Shown here one piece after another: positions 32,435-43,500 of a stretch of 64,000 bases of DNA. This stretch comes from Micromonospora echinospora (GTDB lineage: Bacteria; Actinomycetota; Actinomycetes; Mycobacteriales; Micromonosporaceae). The notes beneath the pieces are model-generated. The model was given only the letters and a program-made list of their open reading frames with translations. It had not been told where the DNA came from and made no database searches. The position numbers and the translations under genes are program-made. The stretch is taken from contig NZ_JACHJC010000001.1 in the NCBI RefSeq assembly GCF_014203425.1, positions 5,296,001-5,360,000 of the forward strand, in the 5' to 3' direction. Each line of letters opens with the position of its first letter. Position 1 is the stretch's first letter.

Positions 32435-33382
32435 ATGTCAGCCGTCACCACACCAGTCACCAGACCGTCGCAGGCCGGCCCGGCCCCGGCGGAGTCGGGC
32501 TGGTCGCGCTGGGCCAACGCGCACCGCAAATGGCTCTTCGCGGCCCCCGCCATGGCGTTCGTCGCCGTGCTGATCATCTTTCCGGTGGCGTGGACCGGAT
32601 ACCTCAGCCTCACCGACGCCGAGGGTTCGGTCCGCGCCGAGAGCGAGTTCATCGGGTTCCAGAACTACCTCGACGTGCTCGCCGACACCGACCGGTTCTG
32701 GCCGGCGGTGTGGCGCACCGTCCTGTTCACCGGCGTCGTGCTCGCCGTCGAGGTGGCGCTCGGCATGGCGATCGCCCTGCTGCTGTGGCGGCCGTTCCGC
32801 GGTGAGCGCTGGGTCCGGGTCGCCATCCTGCTTCCGCTGGTCGCCACCCCGGTGGCGGTCGGCATGATGTGGCGGCTGATCTTCGACCCCACCATCGGCA
32901 TGGCCAACCAGGTGCTCAGCTGGGTCGGGATCGGCCCGCAGCCCTGGCTGTCCGGCCAGAACAGCGCCCTGCCGACGACGATGTTCATCGACATCTGGCA
33001 GTGGACCCCGATGGTAGTGCTGATCCTGCTCGCCGGCCTCACGTCGCTGTCGGACGAGCCGCAGGAGGCCGCCCTCATCGACGGCGCCAGCACCTGGCAG
33101 CGGTTCCGGCACGTCACGCTGCCGCTGCTGATGCCCACGGTGATCGTCGCGATCCTGCTGCGCGGCATCGATGCGCTGAAGACCTTCGACATCCTCTACG
33201 CCACGAAGGGTCGCGGCGGCGGGTCGTTCCACGAGGTAGAGACGCTCAACGTCTACGCGTACGGGCTGAGCTTCGACTACAACGACTACGGCGTCTCATC
33301 GACGGTCCTGATCATCTTCTTCCTGATCATCATCGGGGTGATGTGGGCCCTGACCTACCGCAAGAAGGGGCTGGACCGATGA
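32435..33382 (+). CDS. Sugar ABC transporter permease 1 (MalF type)
   Basis: 315 residues with six transmembrane helices and the permease EAA loop (DEPQEAALIDGASTWQRFRHVTLP). The long soluble N-terminus (about 30 residues) is typical of MalF-like CUT1 permeases. Its stop overlaps the start of the second permease by the ATGA tetranucleotide. Confidence 0.92.
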   Translation: MSAVTTPVTRPSQAGPAPAESGWSRWANAHRKWLFAAPAMAFVAVLIIFPVAWTGYLSLTDAEGSVRAESEFIGFQNYLDVLADTDRFWPAVWRTVLFTGVVLAVEVALGMAIALLLWRPFRGERWVRVAILLPLVATPVAVGMMWRLIFDPTIGMANQVLSWVGIGPQPWLSGQNSALPTTMFIDIWQWTPMVVLILLAGLTSLSDEPQEAALIDGASTWQRFRHVTLPLLMPTVIVAILLRGIDALKTFDILYATKGRGGGSFHEVETLNVYAYGLSFDYNDYGVSSTVLIIFFLIIIGVMWALTYRKKGLDR

Positions 33383-34194
33383 AGCCGGGCAAGCCGTTCA
33401 AGGTCTTCCGGGCGGTGGCCCTGGCCGTCGTGGTGCTGGCGCTGATCGCGCCGCTGCTGTGGATGATCGCCGCGTCGTTCAAGACAAACGTCGACATCTA
33501 CGACACCGGCAAGGCCTTCGTCTTCTCGCCCACCCTGGACAACTACGGCAACGTGCTCCAGCAGGCCAACTACGTCCAGTTCATCGGCAACAGCCTGTGG
33601 GTGGCGTTCGCCGCCACGCTCTTCTCGCTCATCCTCGGCGTACCGGCCGCCTACTCGATGAGCCGGTTCAGCATGAAGAAGTCAGCGCTCGTGGTGCTCA
33701 TGGCCCGGATCATCCCGGGTGTGTCGCTCCTGGTGCCCTGGTACTACGTCTTCTCGAACCTGCAGATGGTCGGCGGGTACACCGTGCTGATCCTCAGCCA
33801 CATGTTCGTGTCGCTGCCGTTGATCGTCTACATCATGATGGGCTTCTTCGACAGCCTGCCGGAGGACCTGGAAGAGGCGGCGCTGGTCGACGGGCTGACC
33901 CACATCGGCGCGTTCCGGCGGATCACCCTGCCGCTGTCCGTGCCCGGCGTGGCGACCGCCGGCATCCTGTCCTTCATCTTCTCCTGGAACAACTTCATGT
34001 TCGCCCTGGTGCTCTCCGGCGCGGACACGAAGACCCTGCCCGTGGCGATCTTCGACTTCGTCGGCTACGCCAGCATCGACTGGGGCGGCCTGATGGCCGC
34101 GGCCACCGTGGTCACTCTGCCGATCATGGTGATCGCCCTGTTCGTGCAGAAGTACATCGTCTCCGGGCTCACCGCCGGCGCCACGAAGGGCTGA
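33379..34194 (+). CDS. Sugar ABC transporter permease 2 (MalG type)
   Basis: 271 residues, start coupled to permease 1. Six helices, with the EAA motif EDLEEAALVDGLTHIGAFRRITLP. No ATPase gene accompanies the system; CUT1 importers of actinomycetes usually share one MsmK-type ATPase encoded elsewhere. Confidence 0.92.
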   Translation: MKPGKPFKVFRAVALAVVVLALIAPLLWMIAASFKTNVDIYDTGKAFVFSPTLDNYGNVLQQANYVQFIGNSLWVAFAATLFSLILGVPAAYSMSRFSMKKSALVVLMARIIPGVSLLVPWYYVFSNLQMVGGYTVLILSHMFVSLPLIVYIMMGFFDSLPEDLEEAALVDGLTHIGAFRRITLPLSVPGVATAGILSFIFSWNNFMFALVLSGADTKTLPVAIFDFVGYASIDWGGLMAAATVVTLPIMVIALFVQKYIVSGLTAGATKG

Positions 34195-34201
34195 GGACGC
34201 C

Positions 34202-35350
34202 ATGACAACGATCGCACGGGTGGAGACGTTCCTCGTCGCGCCGCGGTGGCTGTTCGTCCGGGTCGAGACCGTCGACGGGATCGTCGGCTGGGGCGAGGCG
34301 ACCTGCGAGGGCCGCTCCGAGACCGTCCGCACCGCCGTCGGACAGCTCAGCGAGCTGCTGGTCGGCCGGGACGCGCTGCGGATCGAGGACCACTGGCAGG
34401 TGCTGACGAAGGCCTCGTTCTACCGGGGCGGGCCGATCCTGGCCAGCGCCGTCGCCGGGCTCGACCAGGCACTGTGGGACATCGCCGGCAAGCACTTCGG
34501 CGCCCCGGTGCACCAGCTGCTCGGTGGCCCGGTCCGCGACCGGATCCGGGTCTACGGCTGGGTCGGCGGCGACGAGCCCGCCGAGGTACGCGACCAGATC
34601 AGCGCCGCCGTCGAGACGGGGTTGACCGCCGTGAAGATGAACGCGTCCGGGCGGATGAGCCCGGTCGCCTCGGTCGCCGAGCTCGACGGCGTGGTCCAGC
34701 GGGTGGCCGCCGCCCGGGAGGTGCTCGGCGACGAGCGGGACGTCGCCGTCGACTTCCACGGCCGGTTCAGCCTGGCCACCGCCCGGCGGGTCGCCCCGCT
34801 ACTCGAGCCGTACCGGCCGTTCTTCCTGGAGGAGCCGGTGGTGCCGGAGAACTCGCACCTGATCGGCGAGTTCGTACGCGCCACGACCACTCCGGTGTCC
34901 ACCGGGGAACGGCTCTACAACCGGCAGGAGTTCCTGCCGGTGCTGCAGGCCGGCATCGCTGTCGCCCAGCCGGACCTGTCGCACGCCGGCGGCATCACCG
35001 AGGTCCGCAAGATCGCCGCGCTGGCCGAGGTGTACGACGTCCAACTCGCCCCGCACTGCCCGCTGGGCCCGATCGCCCTGGCGTCCTGCCTGCAGGTCGG
35101 CTTCGCCACGCCCAACTACCTGATCCAGGAACAGAGCATCGGCATCCACTACAACCTCGGCGCCGAGGTGCTCGACTACTGCCTCGACAAGACCCCGCTG
35201 ACCTTCGTCGACGGGTACGTCGAGCGGCTCACCGCGCCCGGTCTCGGCATCGAGATCGACGAACAGGCGGTGCGGGCGGCGGACAAGCGCGGCCACTCCT
35301 GGCGCAGCCCCACCTGGCGGCACGCCGACGGCTCCTACGCGGAATGGTGA
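34202..35350 (+). CDS. dgoD: D-galactonate dehydratase (enolase superfamily)
   Basis: 382 residues, the usual DgoD length, 7 bp after the permease stop. The Mg ligands and acid/base residues sit in the expected motifs: VDFHGR (about 183-185), FLEEP, TGERL, and the general base His in LAPHCPLGPIALA. Known reaction: D-galactonate to 2-keto-3-deoxygalactonate. Close relatives may act on other aldonates, yet the DFHGR and HCPLGP pair is characteristic of DgoD. Confidence 0.9.
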   Translation: MTTIARVETFLVAPRWLFVRVETVDGIVGWGEATCEGRSETVRTAVGQLSELLVGRDALRIEDHWQVLTKASFYRGGPILASAVAGLDQALWDIAGKHFGAPVHQLLGGPVRDRIRVYGWVGGDEPAEVRDQISAAVETGLTAVKMNASGRMSPVASVAELDGVVQRVAAAREVLGDERDVAVDFHGRFSLATARRVAPLLEPYRPFFLEEPVVPENSHLIGEFVRATTTPVSTGERLYNRQEFLPVLQAGIAVAQPDLSHAGGITEVRKIAALAEVYDVQLAPHCPLGPIALASCLQVGFATPNYLIQEQSIGIHYNLGAEVLDYCLDKTPLTFVDGYVERLTAPGLGIEIDEQAVRAADKRGHSWRSPTWRHADGSYAEW

Positions 35351-35355
35351 ACAAC

Positions 35356-35979
35356 ATGACTGTCAATCTCGTCGCCGAACTCGCCGCCGCCCGGATTCTC
35401 GCGGTCATCCGGGGGACCGACACCGCGGGCGCGATCGCCGCCGGCACCGCCCTGCTGGAGGAGGGCGTACGAGTCGTGGAGGTGGCCCTCACCACGCCGG
35501 ACGCGGCGCGAGCCGTCGAGGCGCTGCGCGCGGTCGCGCCGGCCGGCTCCCTGGTCGGCGCCGGGACGGTGCTCACCGCCGCGGACGTCGCCGAGGTGGC
35601 GGCGGCCGGCGCGCAGTTCGTGGTGACGCCCGCGGTGGTCGAGTCGATCGCCGAGGCGGCGCGGCTCGGCCTGCCCGTCGCCGCCGGGGCGTTCACCCCG
35701 ACCGAGGCGTACACCGCGATGCGGCTGGGCGCGTCGGCGATCAAGCTGTTCCCGGTGTCGGTGGGCGGCCCCGCTTACCTGAAGGCGGTCCGCGACCCGT
35801 TCCCGGACATCCCCTTCGTAGCGGTCGGCGGCGTCGGCCTGGCCGACCTGCCCGGCTACTTCGCCGCCGGCGCGATCGCGGTCGGCGTCGGCGGCCCGCT
35901 GGTCGGTGACGCCGCCTCCGGCGGCGACCTCGACGCCCTGCGCCAGCGCGCCCGCGCCTACCTCTCCGCCGTCGCATGA
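35356..35979 (+). CDS. dgoA: 2-keto-3-deoxy-6-phosphogalactonate/gluconate aldolase
   Basis: 207 residues from ATG 35356, six bases after the previous stop; in-frame ATG/GTG codons at 35344 and 35347 overlapping that stop are alternatives. KDPG aldolase motifs: VVEVALTTPDA (catalytic Glu), VGAGTVL, VTPAVV and the Schiff-base Lys in SAIKLFP. It splits KDPGal or KDPG to pyruvate and glyceraldehyde 3-phosphate. Confidence 0.92.
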   Translation: MTVNLVAELAAARILAVIRGTDTAGAIAAGTALLEEGVRVVEVALTTPDAARAVEALRAVAPAGSLVGAGTVLTAADVAEVAAAGAQFVVTPAVVESIAEAARLGLPVAAGAFTPTEAYTAMRLGASAIKLFPVSVGGPAYLKAVRDPFPDIPFVAVGGVGLADLPGYFAAGAIAVGVGGPLVGDAASGGDLDALRQRARAYLSAVA

Positions 35980-36067
35980 GCGCCGCCGGCCTGCCCGTCG
36001 CGCACCCGCGCGACACCCGCCCATCCGCCGCGCACCCGCGCGCCGGCGGCTACCCGGCCACCGCGTC

Positions 36068-37021
36068 ATGACCGCCGTCGACCTGCTCACCTTCGGCGAG
36101 GCCCTGGTGTCGCTGCGCACGGCCGGGCCCATCGTCACCGGTGGCGCGCTCACCCCGCACCTGGCCGGGGCGGAGGCCAACGTGGCCGTCGGGGTGGCCC
36201 GGCTCGGCCACCGCGCGGCCTTCGCCGGCCGGGTCAGCGACGACGAACTCGGCGAGTTCCTGCTCCGGCAACTGCGCGCCGAGGGGGTAAGCCTCGAGCA
36301 CGTGGTCCGCGATCCGGACCGCCCGGCCGGGCTGATGTTCCTGGAACGGCGGACCGCCGACCTGACCCGGGTGATCTACCAGCGGGCCGGCTCGGCCGGC
36401 TCGGCGGTGTCCGTCGAGGACCTGCGGCCTGCCCTGGCCGCCGGCGCCCGGGTGCTGCACCTGACCGGGATCACCGCGGCGCTGTCCGACGGTGCCCGGG
36501 AGGCCACCCGGTGGGCGGCCGTGACCGCCGCCCGGGCCGGGACGCTGGTCTGCCTCGACGTCAACCACCGGACGAAATTGTGGAGCCGGGACGCGGCGCG
36601 GGCCGCGCTCGCCGACATCGTCGGCCACGCCTCGGTCGTGGTCGCCTCCGCCGACGAGCTGGACCTGGTCGGCACGGCGGGCGCGGACGAGCTGACCGTG
36701 GTCGCCGAGCTGCTGGACCGGGGCGTGTCGACGGTGCTGGTGAAGCTCGGCGGCGACGGCGCCCGCGCGTACACCCGGGAGGGCGTGCGGCAGGCGGCGG
36801 CGGTGCCCGTGACGGCGGTGGACACCGTCGGCGCGGGGGACGCCTTCACCGCCGGCTACCTCTCCGGCCACCTCGACGGTCTCGACCTGGCCGGGCGGCT
36901 GCGCCGCGCGGTCACCCTGGGCGCCTTCGTCGTCGGCGGCCACGGCGACTGGGAGACCCTGCCACGCCGCGACGAACTGTCCCTCCTGAACGACGTGCAG
37001 CCCGGCAGCACGCTGCGCTGA
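36068..37021 (+). CDS. kdgK: PfkB-family 2-keto-3-deoxygluconate kinase
   Basis: 317 residues from ATG 36068; the 88 bp before it code for nothing clear. PfkB signature 2 ([16 protein letters not shown]) carries the catalytic Asp, with substrate-side [14 protein letters not shown] near the N-terminus. It phosphorylates 2-keto-3-deoxy-aldonates made by the two dehydratases, giving the substrate of the aldolase next door. Ribokinase or fructokinase cannot be excluded by motif, but the operon fixes the role. Confidence 0.88.
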   Translation: MTAVDLLTFGEALVSLRTAGPIVTGGALTPHLAGAEANVAVGVARLGHRAAFAGRVSDDELGEFLLRQLRAEGVSLEHVVRDPDRPAGLMFLERRTADLTRVIYQRAGSAGSAVSVEDLRPALAAGARVLHLTGITAALSDGAREATRWAAVTAARAGTLVCLDVNHRTKLWSRDAARAALADIVGHASVVVASADELDLVGTAGADELTVVAELLDRGVSTVLVKLGGDGARAYTREGVRQAAAVPVTAVDTVGAGDAFTAGYLSGHLDGLDLAGRLRRAVTLGAFVVGGHGDWETLPRRDELSLLNDVQPGSTLR

Positions 37022-37046
37022 CATCACCCCTGAGAAAGGCATCGGC

Positions 37047-38276
37047 ATGAAGATCGTCGCCGCGGACGTCATCGTCTCCAGCCCCGACCGGAACTTCGTC
37101 ACCCTCAAGATCACAACTGACGAGGGACTCACCGGACTGGGCGACGGCACCCTCAACGGGCGCGAACTGGCCGTCGCGTCGTACCTGGCCGACCACGTCG
37201 TCCCGCTGCTGATCGGGCGCGACCCGCATCAGATCGAGGACACCTGGCAGTTCCTCTACCGCTCGGCCTACTGGCGGCGGGGGCCGGTCACCATGGCCGC
37301 CATCGCGGCCGTGGACGTCGCCCTCTGGGACATCAAGGCCAAGGCCGCCGGAATGCCGCTCTACCAGCTCCTGGGCGGCGCCTCCCGGACCGGGATCCTG
37401 GCCTACGGGCACGCCTCCGGGCGGGACCTGCCCGAGCTGTTCGACTCCATCCGCCACCACCTGGAGCAGGGCTTCCGCGCCATCCGGGTGCAGACCTCGG
37501 TGCCCGGCATCAACGCCGTCTACGGCGTGGCCGCCCAGCCCAGCGTCGACGGCAAGCGCTACGACTACGAGCCGGCCCAGCGCACGCCGCTGCCCGCCGA
37601 GGAGGACTGGGACACCCGCTCGTACATGCGGCACCTGCCGGGGGTCTTCGAGGCCGTTCGCAACGAGTTCGGCCCCGAGCTGCCCCTGCTGCACGACGGG
37701 CACCACCGGATGACCCCCATCCAGGCCGCCAAGCTGGGCAAGGCGCTCGAGCCGTACGACCTGTTCTGGCTGGAGGACTGCACCCCGGCGGAGAACCAGG
37801 AGGCGCTGCGGCTGGTCCGGCAGCACACCACCACCCCGTTGGCCATCGGCGAAGTCTTCAACACCGTCTGGGACTACCAGACGCTGATCCGCGAACAGCT
37901 CATCGACTACGTGCGCTCCGCCGTCACGCACACCGGCGGCATCACCGCCATGCGGAAGCTGCTCGACTACGCCGCCCAGTACCAGATCAAGTCCGGCATC
38001 CACGGGCCGACCGACATCTCCCCGGTCGGCATGGCCGCCGCGCTCCACCTCGACCTGGCCATCCACAACTTCGGCATCCAGGAGTACATGCGGCACGGGG
38101 CGCTCACCGACGAGGTGTTCCGACAGTCGTTCACCTTCGCCGACGGGTACCTGCACCCGGGACAGCAGCCCGGACTCGGCGTGGAGCTCGACGAGGAGGC
38201 CGCGGGCCGGTTCCCGTACCAGCCGGCGTACCTGCCGTTCAACCGGCTCAAAGACGGCACGGTCCATGACTGGTGA
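37047..38276 (+). CDS. manD: D-mannonate dehydratase (enolase superfamily, ManD)
   Basis: 409 residues, ATG with GAGAAAGG upstream. ManD-type motifs: [20 protein letters not shown] (metal Asp and general-base His), LEDCTP, IGEVFN, and [17 protein letters not shown]. It dehydrates D-mannonate (some members also D-gluconate) to 2-keto-3-deoxygluconate. Only about 60 residues from the N-terminus resemble the DgoD neighbour; the two are different subgroups of the superfamily. Confidence 0.9.
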   Translation: MKIVAADVIVSSPDRNFVTLKITTDEGLTGLGDGTLNGRELAVASYLADHVVPLLIGRDPHQIEDTWQFLYRSAYWRRGPVTMAAIAAVDVALWDIKAKAAGMPLYQLLGGASRTGILAYGHASGRDLPELFDSIRHHLEQGFRAIRVQTSVPGINAVYGVAAQPSVDGKRYDYEPAQRTPLPAEEDWDTRSYMRHLPGVFEAVRNEFGPELPLLHDGHHRMTPIQAAKLGKALEPYDLFWLEDCTPAENQEALRLVRQHTTTPLAIGEVFNTVWDYQTLIREQLIDYVRSAVTHTGGITAMRKLLDYAAQYQIKSGIHGPTDISPVGMAAALHLDLAIHNFGIQEYMRHGALTDEVFRQSFTFADGYLHPGQQPGLGVELDEEAAGRFPYQPAYLPFNRLKDGTVHDW

Positions 38277-38859
38277 CCGTCGTCCGCCCACCCGGCACGT
38301 GGTGGTGATGGGCGTGTCGGGGGCGGGCAAGACAACGGTGGCGCGGGGGATCAGCGAGTTGACCGAACTGGTCTTCGCCGAGGCGGACGAGTTTCACCCG
38401 CCGGCCAACGTGGCCCGGATGCGCGCCGGCATCCCGCTGGACGACGCGGCACGCTGGCCCTGGCTGCGCGACCTCGCGGCCTGGATGGCCGGCCGGCACG
38501 CCGAGGGCGTGTCCACGGTGCTGGCCTGCTCGGCGTTGAAGCGCTCCTACCGGGACGTGCTGCGCCAGGGACCGCCCAGCGTGGAGTTCGTGCACCTGGC
38601 CGGCCCGGCCGAGCTGATCCGGGCCCGGATGACCGGGCGGGTCGGGCACTACATGCCAGCCAGTCTGCTCAACTCCCAGCGGGCCACCCTTGAGGATCTG
38701 ACGCCCAACGAACCCGGGGTGGTGCTGGACGTGGCCGTGACACCGGAGGAGCTGGTCGTCGCGGCGGTCGACCGGCTCGGCCTGCCCCGACGGACATTCG
38801 TCGGCACCGGTTCACCCGGCGACGCCGACGGGAGACCGCGCGGGACGATGGCGCAGTGA
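38266..38859 (+). CDS. gntK: Gluconokinase
   Basis: 197 residues, overlapping the ManD stop by 11 bp. P-loop [13 protein letters not shown], then the gluconokinase signatures [20 protein letters not shown] and [13 protein letters not shown]. It phosphorylates D-gluconate to 6-phosphogluconate. The tail beyond about residue 175 is longer than usual and low in complexity. Last gene of the operon. Confidence 0.92.
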   Translation: MTGDRRPPTRHVVVMGVSGAGKTTVARGISELTELVFAEADEFHPPANVARMRAGIPLDDAARWPWLRDLAAWMAGRHAEGVSTVLACSALKRSYRDVLRQGPPSVEFVHLAGPAELIRARMTGRVGHYMPASLLNSQRATLEDLTPNEPGVVLDVAVTPEELVVAAVDRLGLPRRTFVGTGSPGDADGRPRGTMAQ

Positions 38860-38869
38860 CCGCCAGGTC

Positions 38870-40120
38870 GGCAACGCGCTCGCCGCACCGCGAGGGACAG
38901 GCAGAGCCCACCACCCCACCACCCCGCCGGCCACGGACCACGGCGCCACCAGATCGACCGGTACGCCGGCCTGCTCGGCGAGGCCGGCACGGATGCTCAG
39001 CAGGCCGACGAACGCGACAACACCGCCGAGCAGCACCACCAGGGCGGACTCGGCCGTGACCAGCCAGACGACCTGCTTCCGGGTCGCACCGGCCAACCGG
39101 ATCAGCCGCAGGTCTGCCGTCCGGCCGGCGGCGGCCGTCAGCAACATGTTCGCCACCGCGACGGGCTCCGTAGCCGGCCGAGACCGACCAGCAGCAGCGT
39201 GAAGAGCCAGACGAGGCGATCCTCGGCGCGGCCCGCCTCGGCCGCCCACTGGGACACGTCGACGATCCGCGCTCCGATCGGAGGCCGATCCGGTCCTGCA
39301 CGTACACCGCGGAGGTGAACGCCGAGAGGTCGTGCGCCCGCACCACGGATCGGGGCAGTAGCAGGTCGCCGGGGATCGCGTCGTCGGTGACGACCGCGAC
39401 GACGCGCAGCGACACCAGCTCCCCATCGGCGAAGACCAGCGCGTACGGCTCGGCCGGCTGCCGGTTCGCCGAGGCCGGGAGGACGGCGGTGTCGTCGCCG
39501 CTCAGGTCGTCCAGTGAGCCGGCGACGACGGTGAGCGCCCGGTTCGCGGCGGCGAAGACCGCCGCGTCCACGCCGAGCGCGGTCAGTGGCCGGTTCTCCG
39601 GTGGCGAGTTCGGGTCCCTCTCGAAGACCGTCGTCGGGAGGAGGGCGATGCCCCCGGTTGCCGCGACGGCCTGGTCCGACTGGCCTGGGCCCAGCGCACC
39701 GGTCGGCTCGTCGGCGAAGACCACCGCCGGTCGGGTGATCAGCGCGCCGGCCACGGCGACGCACTGCTGCTCGCCGCCGGACAGCTCACTCGGACGATGC
39801 CCGGCCCGGTCGGCTAGACCCACCGCGTCGAGCGCAGGGGGCGACGTCCCGGGCCGGCGGGCGGCCAGGCGCAGCGGCAACTCGACGTTCTGCGCCGCGG
39901 TCAGCGTGGACACCAGGCTGACCGCCTGGAACACGAACCCGATCCGGGCGCGGCGCAGCCGGGTCAGCTCGTCCTCACCCAGATCGTCGAGGCGGATGCC
40001 GTCGATCGTGACGGTCCCCTCGGTCAGGCGCTCCAGCCCAGCCGCGCAGTGCAGCAGGGTGGACCTGCGCGAGGACGCACTTACCGGCCCGCTCGGCACT
40101 TGGCTGGCCTCCGCCTTCGC
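38870..40120 (-). pseudogene. Decayed ABC transporter (ATPase fused by deletion to FtsX-like permease)
   Basis: Reading leftward, an ATPase piece lacks a proper P-loop (only RSTLLHCAAGLE remains) but keeps the Q-loop region, the signature LSGGEQQ and Walker B VVFADEPTGAL. It then breaks off and joins, in frame, an FtsX/MacB-type extracellular segment (LPRSVVRAHDLSAF). Near 39250 the reading frame shifts: the last FtsX helices (LIRLAGATRKQVVWLVTAESALVVLL) are in another frame, and the end is lost. Internal deletion plus frameshift makes this non-functional. Confidence 0.8.
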
Positions 40121-40263
40121 GCCCCACCGCATCGCGCACACGATCACCGCGATGGCTGACGCCCAACCCCTCAACCATCCGCCCACAACGGGCACCGCGA
40201 CCCAAGCGACCAAACGGTGCGCGCTGAAGTCGGTCTCAGCGCACACCGTGGGGTTATCGTTTG

Positions 40264-40347
40264 TGTCCGAGGGGGGACTTGAACCCCCACGCCCTATACG
40301 GGCACTAGCACCTCAAGCTAGCGCGTCTGCCATTCCGCCACCCGGAC
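40264..40347 (-). tRNA. tRNA-Leu (anticodon GAG)
   Basis: On the minus strand the 84-nt sequence folds as a type II tRNA: acceptor GTCCGGG paired with CTCGGAC (one G-U pair) plus discriminator A, anticodon stem CTAGC/GCTAG with loop TTGAGGT (anticodon GAG), a long variable arm, and the T loop GTTCAAGTC. No encoded CCA. Related bacterial tRNA-Leu(GAG) has the same anticodon loop. Confidence 0.95.
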
Positions 40348-40547
40348 CTGCACGTACCAGCCTACCCGGTCGGCCAAGGTGATCATCTCACCGCATCGGC
40401 CGGCCTGGCGGGCCGCACGGGGGATTACTGTACACGGCCCGGAACGATCATGCACATCAGCACCAACGCCGCACGTTTCCGCAGGTCAGCGGCCATAACA
40501 ATCGTGTGGGTAGCGCGCAACTGGCGATTCCGGGCAGCATTGCTCAC

Positions 40548-43500
40548 GTGTCCCACCCCTCCCCGTTGATCGCCACTCAACACCAGGCCCTCGCGATGCG
40601 CGCCGCCGGCGACCTGACCAGCGCCCGCCGCCTGCTCGCCGACGCGATCGTCGCGGCCCGGCCGGCGTACGGCGAGGACCACCAGGACGTCCTGGCCACC
40701 GGCCACCTGCTGGCCCGGCTGCACCGCGAGGCCGACGACCCGGCCGCCGCCCGGCGCGTACTCGAAGAGGCCTACGCCGCCGGCGAGCGCCGCCGGGGCG
40801 ACGGCGACCCCCTGATGCTCGCCCTCAGCTTCGACCTCGCGGGGGTCGCCGAGGAGCTGGGCAACCGGCACGAGGCCCGCCGCAACTACAGCCGCGTGGC
40901 CACCGCCGGGGCCGCCGTGCTCGGTCCGGACCATCCCGCGGTACGCGCAGCCCGCCAGTACCTCGGCGGCTCCGCCGCCGCTCCCGCCGGCTACGGCCCA
41001 CCTCCCGGCGGCTCCGCCGCCGCTACCGGCGTGCACCCCAATCCGACCCTGCCCGGACGCCCCAATCCGACCCTGCCGGGACACCCCAGCCCGGCACCGC
41101 CAACACACTCCGGTCCGCCCCTGCCAGGACCCCCCAACCCGGCTCTGCCGGGGCACTCCGGTCCGGCCGTGTCCGCACAGCCTGGACAGGTCCTGCCCGG
41201 ACAACCCAATTCCGCTTCTCCCGGCCACTCCGGTCCCGCTCTGTCCGAGCCCACCGTGTCGCTGCCGGCCATCACGCCGCCGTACCCACCCGCGCCGGCC
41301 CGCCCCGCCGCCCCGGGAACGCCTGCCGCGACTCCGCCGGCACCCGGCGCACAGTGGGCACCCCGCCCTGCCCCGGCGTCCCCGGCGCCCGGCGCCGCGC
41401 AGCCGCCGTATCCCGTGCCGAACCCGCAGGGCACTCCCCCGCAACCGTCCCCTCCGGTCCCGCCGCACCGGCATCCCGCCGTGCGGCCGGACGGCTCGGC
41501 GAGTCCGTGGGCGCCGCCCTCGCCACCCTCTTCGCCGCCCGCGGAGGCGACGACCCGCTTCGCGCCGATCTCCGAGGAAGCGACCGCCCGGTTCCCGGTA
41601 GTGCCTGCCGAACCCACCGCCCCGCTGTCGCCACCTTCGGCCGCCGGGGCGGCCCCGCAGATTCCCGGTGTCCGGCCGGTGCCCCCGGCCCACGGTGTCA
41701 CCCCCGTCGCGCCGGGAACGCACGGTCGGCAGCCCGCCGCCCCCGGGGTGACTCCGGTGCCACCCCGCCCCCCGGTGGTCCCACCTCCGCACCCGGCGGT
41801 CGCCGGCACCGTGGTGCCTCCAGCGGCGCCCGGAACGCCGACGGCAACACCTGGAACGCCGACGACCGCGCCCGCCGCCGGAACGCCGGTGCACGGACGC
41901 CCGGTGGCGCCGCCCGTACCTGGCCCGGCGTCCTCGCTGCCGCCCCCGCCGGTCATCTCGCCGCCGTCCGCGAGGCCGAGCACCGAGGCGCCTCCGGCGT
42001 CCGTCACCCCGCCTCCGTCGCGGGTGCCGGCGGCGGGAGTCGTGCCACTGCCGCCTCCGCCGATCGTGCTGCCGTCGGCACCGCGCATCCCCGCACCGGC
42101 GAGCGGGGTCCTACCACCACCAGTGACGGTCGCCCCGCCGACCCCCACCTCGGCCCCACCCGCTCCGCCGCCGGTCACCACGCTCGCCTCCACGACGTCT
42201 CCGGCGGGTGCCCCTCGGCCCGTGGCGGATTCCACGCCGCCCACTGCTCCCACTCCGGCACCGACGTCGGCCCCCGTGACGCCACGGCCGGCACCCGTCC
42301 AGCCGGTCACCGAGGCCGCAGCCGCTCCCCCGTACCCCGCCACGGACCGCACGGCCGGGACCGGGACGGCGGCGACTTCGGAAGCTCACCCCGCAGCGAT
42401 CGAGGCGAGCGCGAGCGGCCCCGGCGCGGGTACGCCACCGACCGTCCCGGGTGGACGTGGACCGGGCTGGGACAAGCCGACGATCCAGGTACAGCAGATC
42501 GGCCCGCTGCTGGAGGAGGAGTCGGAGCGCCAAGCCGCGACAGCGGCCGCCGGCACCACGGCCAGGCCCTCGGCATCCGGGTCCGTCAGCGAACCCCCGG
42601 TGAGCACGCGGCCGGTGGACGGCCCTCAGAGCAGCGGACCTCCGGCCGACGCACCCGTGGTGAGCGGACCCCCGGTCAACACACCCCCGGTTGGCGGATC
42701 GCCGGCCAGCGCACCGCCGACCATCCCACTCCAGGTCAGCGCGCCGGGGATGGCCGCGCACTCGGTGAACGCAGCCCCGGCGAGCGGACCAACCGTCAGC
42801 ACGCACCCGACGAGCGGGCCGCCCATGAACCAGGCGGGTGCGAGCGACCCCGGCCAAGGTGGCGCACGAACCACGGACGCCGCTGCGAGCGCGAAGCAGA
42901 CAAGCGCAGGCGCGCCCGCCGCCAGTACGCCCCCGCGTGAAGCACGACCGCACGCCGGCCCATCGCCGGCCGGCTCACCACCCACGCACACACCGCCGGT
43001 GAGCGCACCATCCGTCGGCACGCCCGCGCCGCATCCCGTCAGCGCGCCGCCCACACACCCGGTCAGCGGCCCTCCGGGGCATCCGGTGAGCGGAGCTGCC
43101 GCGTACCCGATCAGCGGAATTCCGGTCAGCGGCTACCCGCCGGTCAGCGGACCGCCCGGGCACGGCGACTACCCGTCACTGGCGGGCCAACCACATGCCG
43201 CGCCCGTCAGCGCCGCGCCGGTCAGCGGAAGCTCCGTGCCGCCCTGGGGCATGGTCGCGCCGCCGTGGAGCAGCGTGGCCCCGTCCCAGCCGGTCGACCG
43301 GCCCGACCCCGAGCAGGACACAGACGAGCCCGACACGGACGAGCCGGCACCCACCGACCGAGCGGCAGAGCCGGAGGGGGATGCACCGGAGCGGAACCGG
43401 CCGATGCCGATCTACGAGGACCTGCTGGACTTTCCCGAGTCCACGCGACCGGAGCCGGTGGCGCAGCCGGGGCCGGGCGCCTGGCCGGTGAACCCGCCGA

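Noticed and set aside
41000..43200. CRISPR-like periodicity in the repetitive DNA
   Set aside because: The repeats are degenerate codons for a Pro-rich protein, without constant direct repeats and unique spacers.
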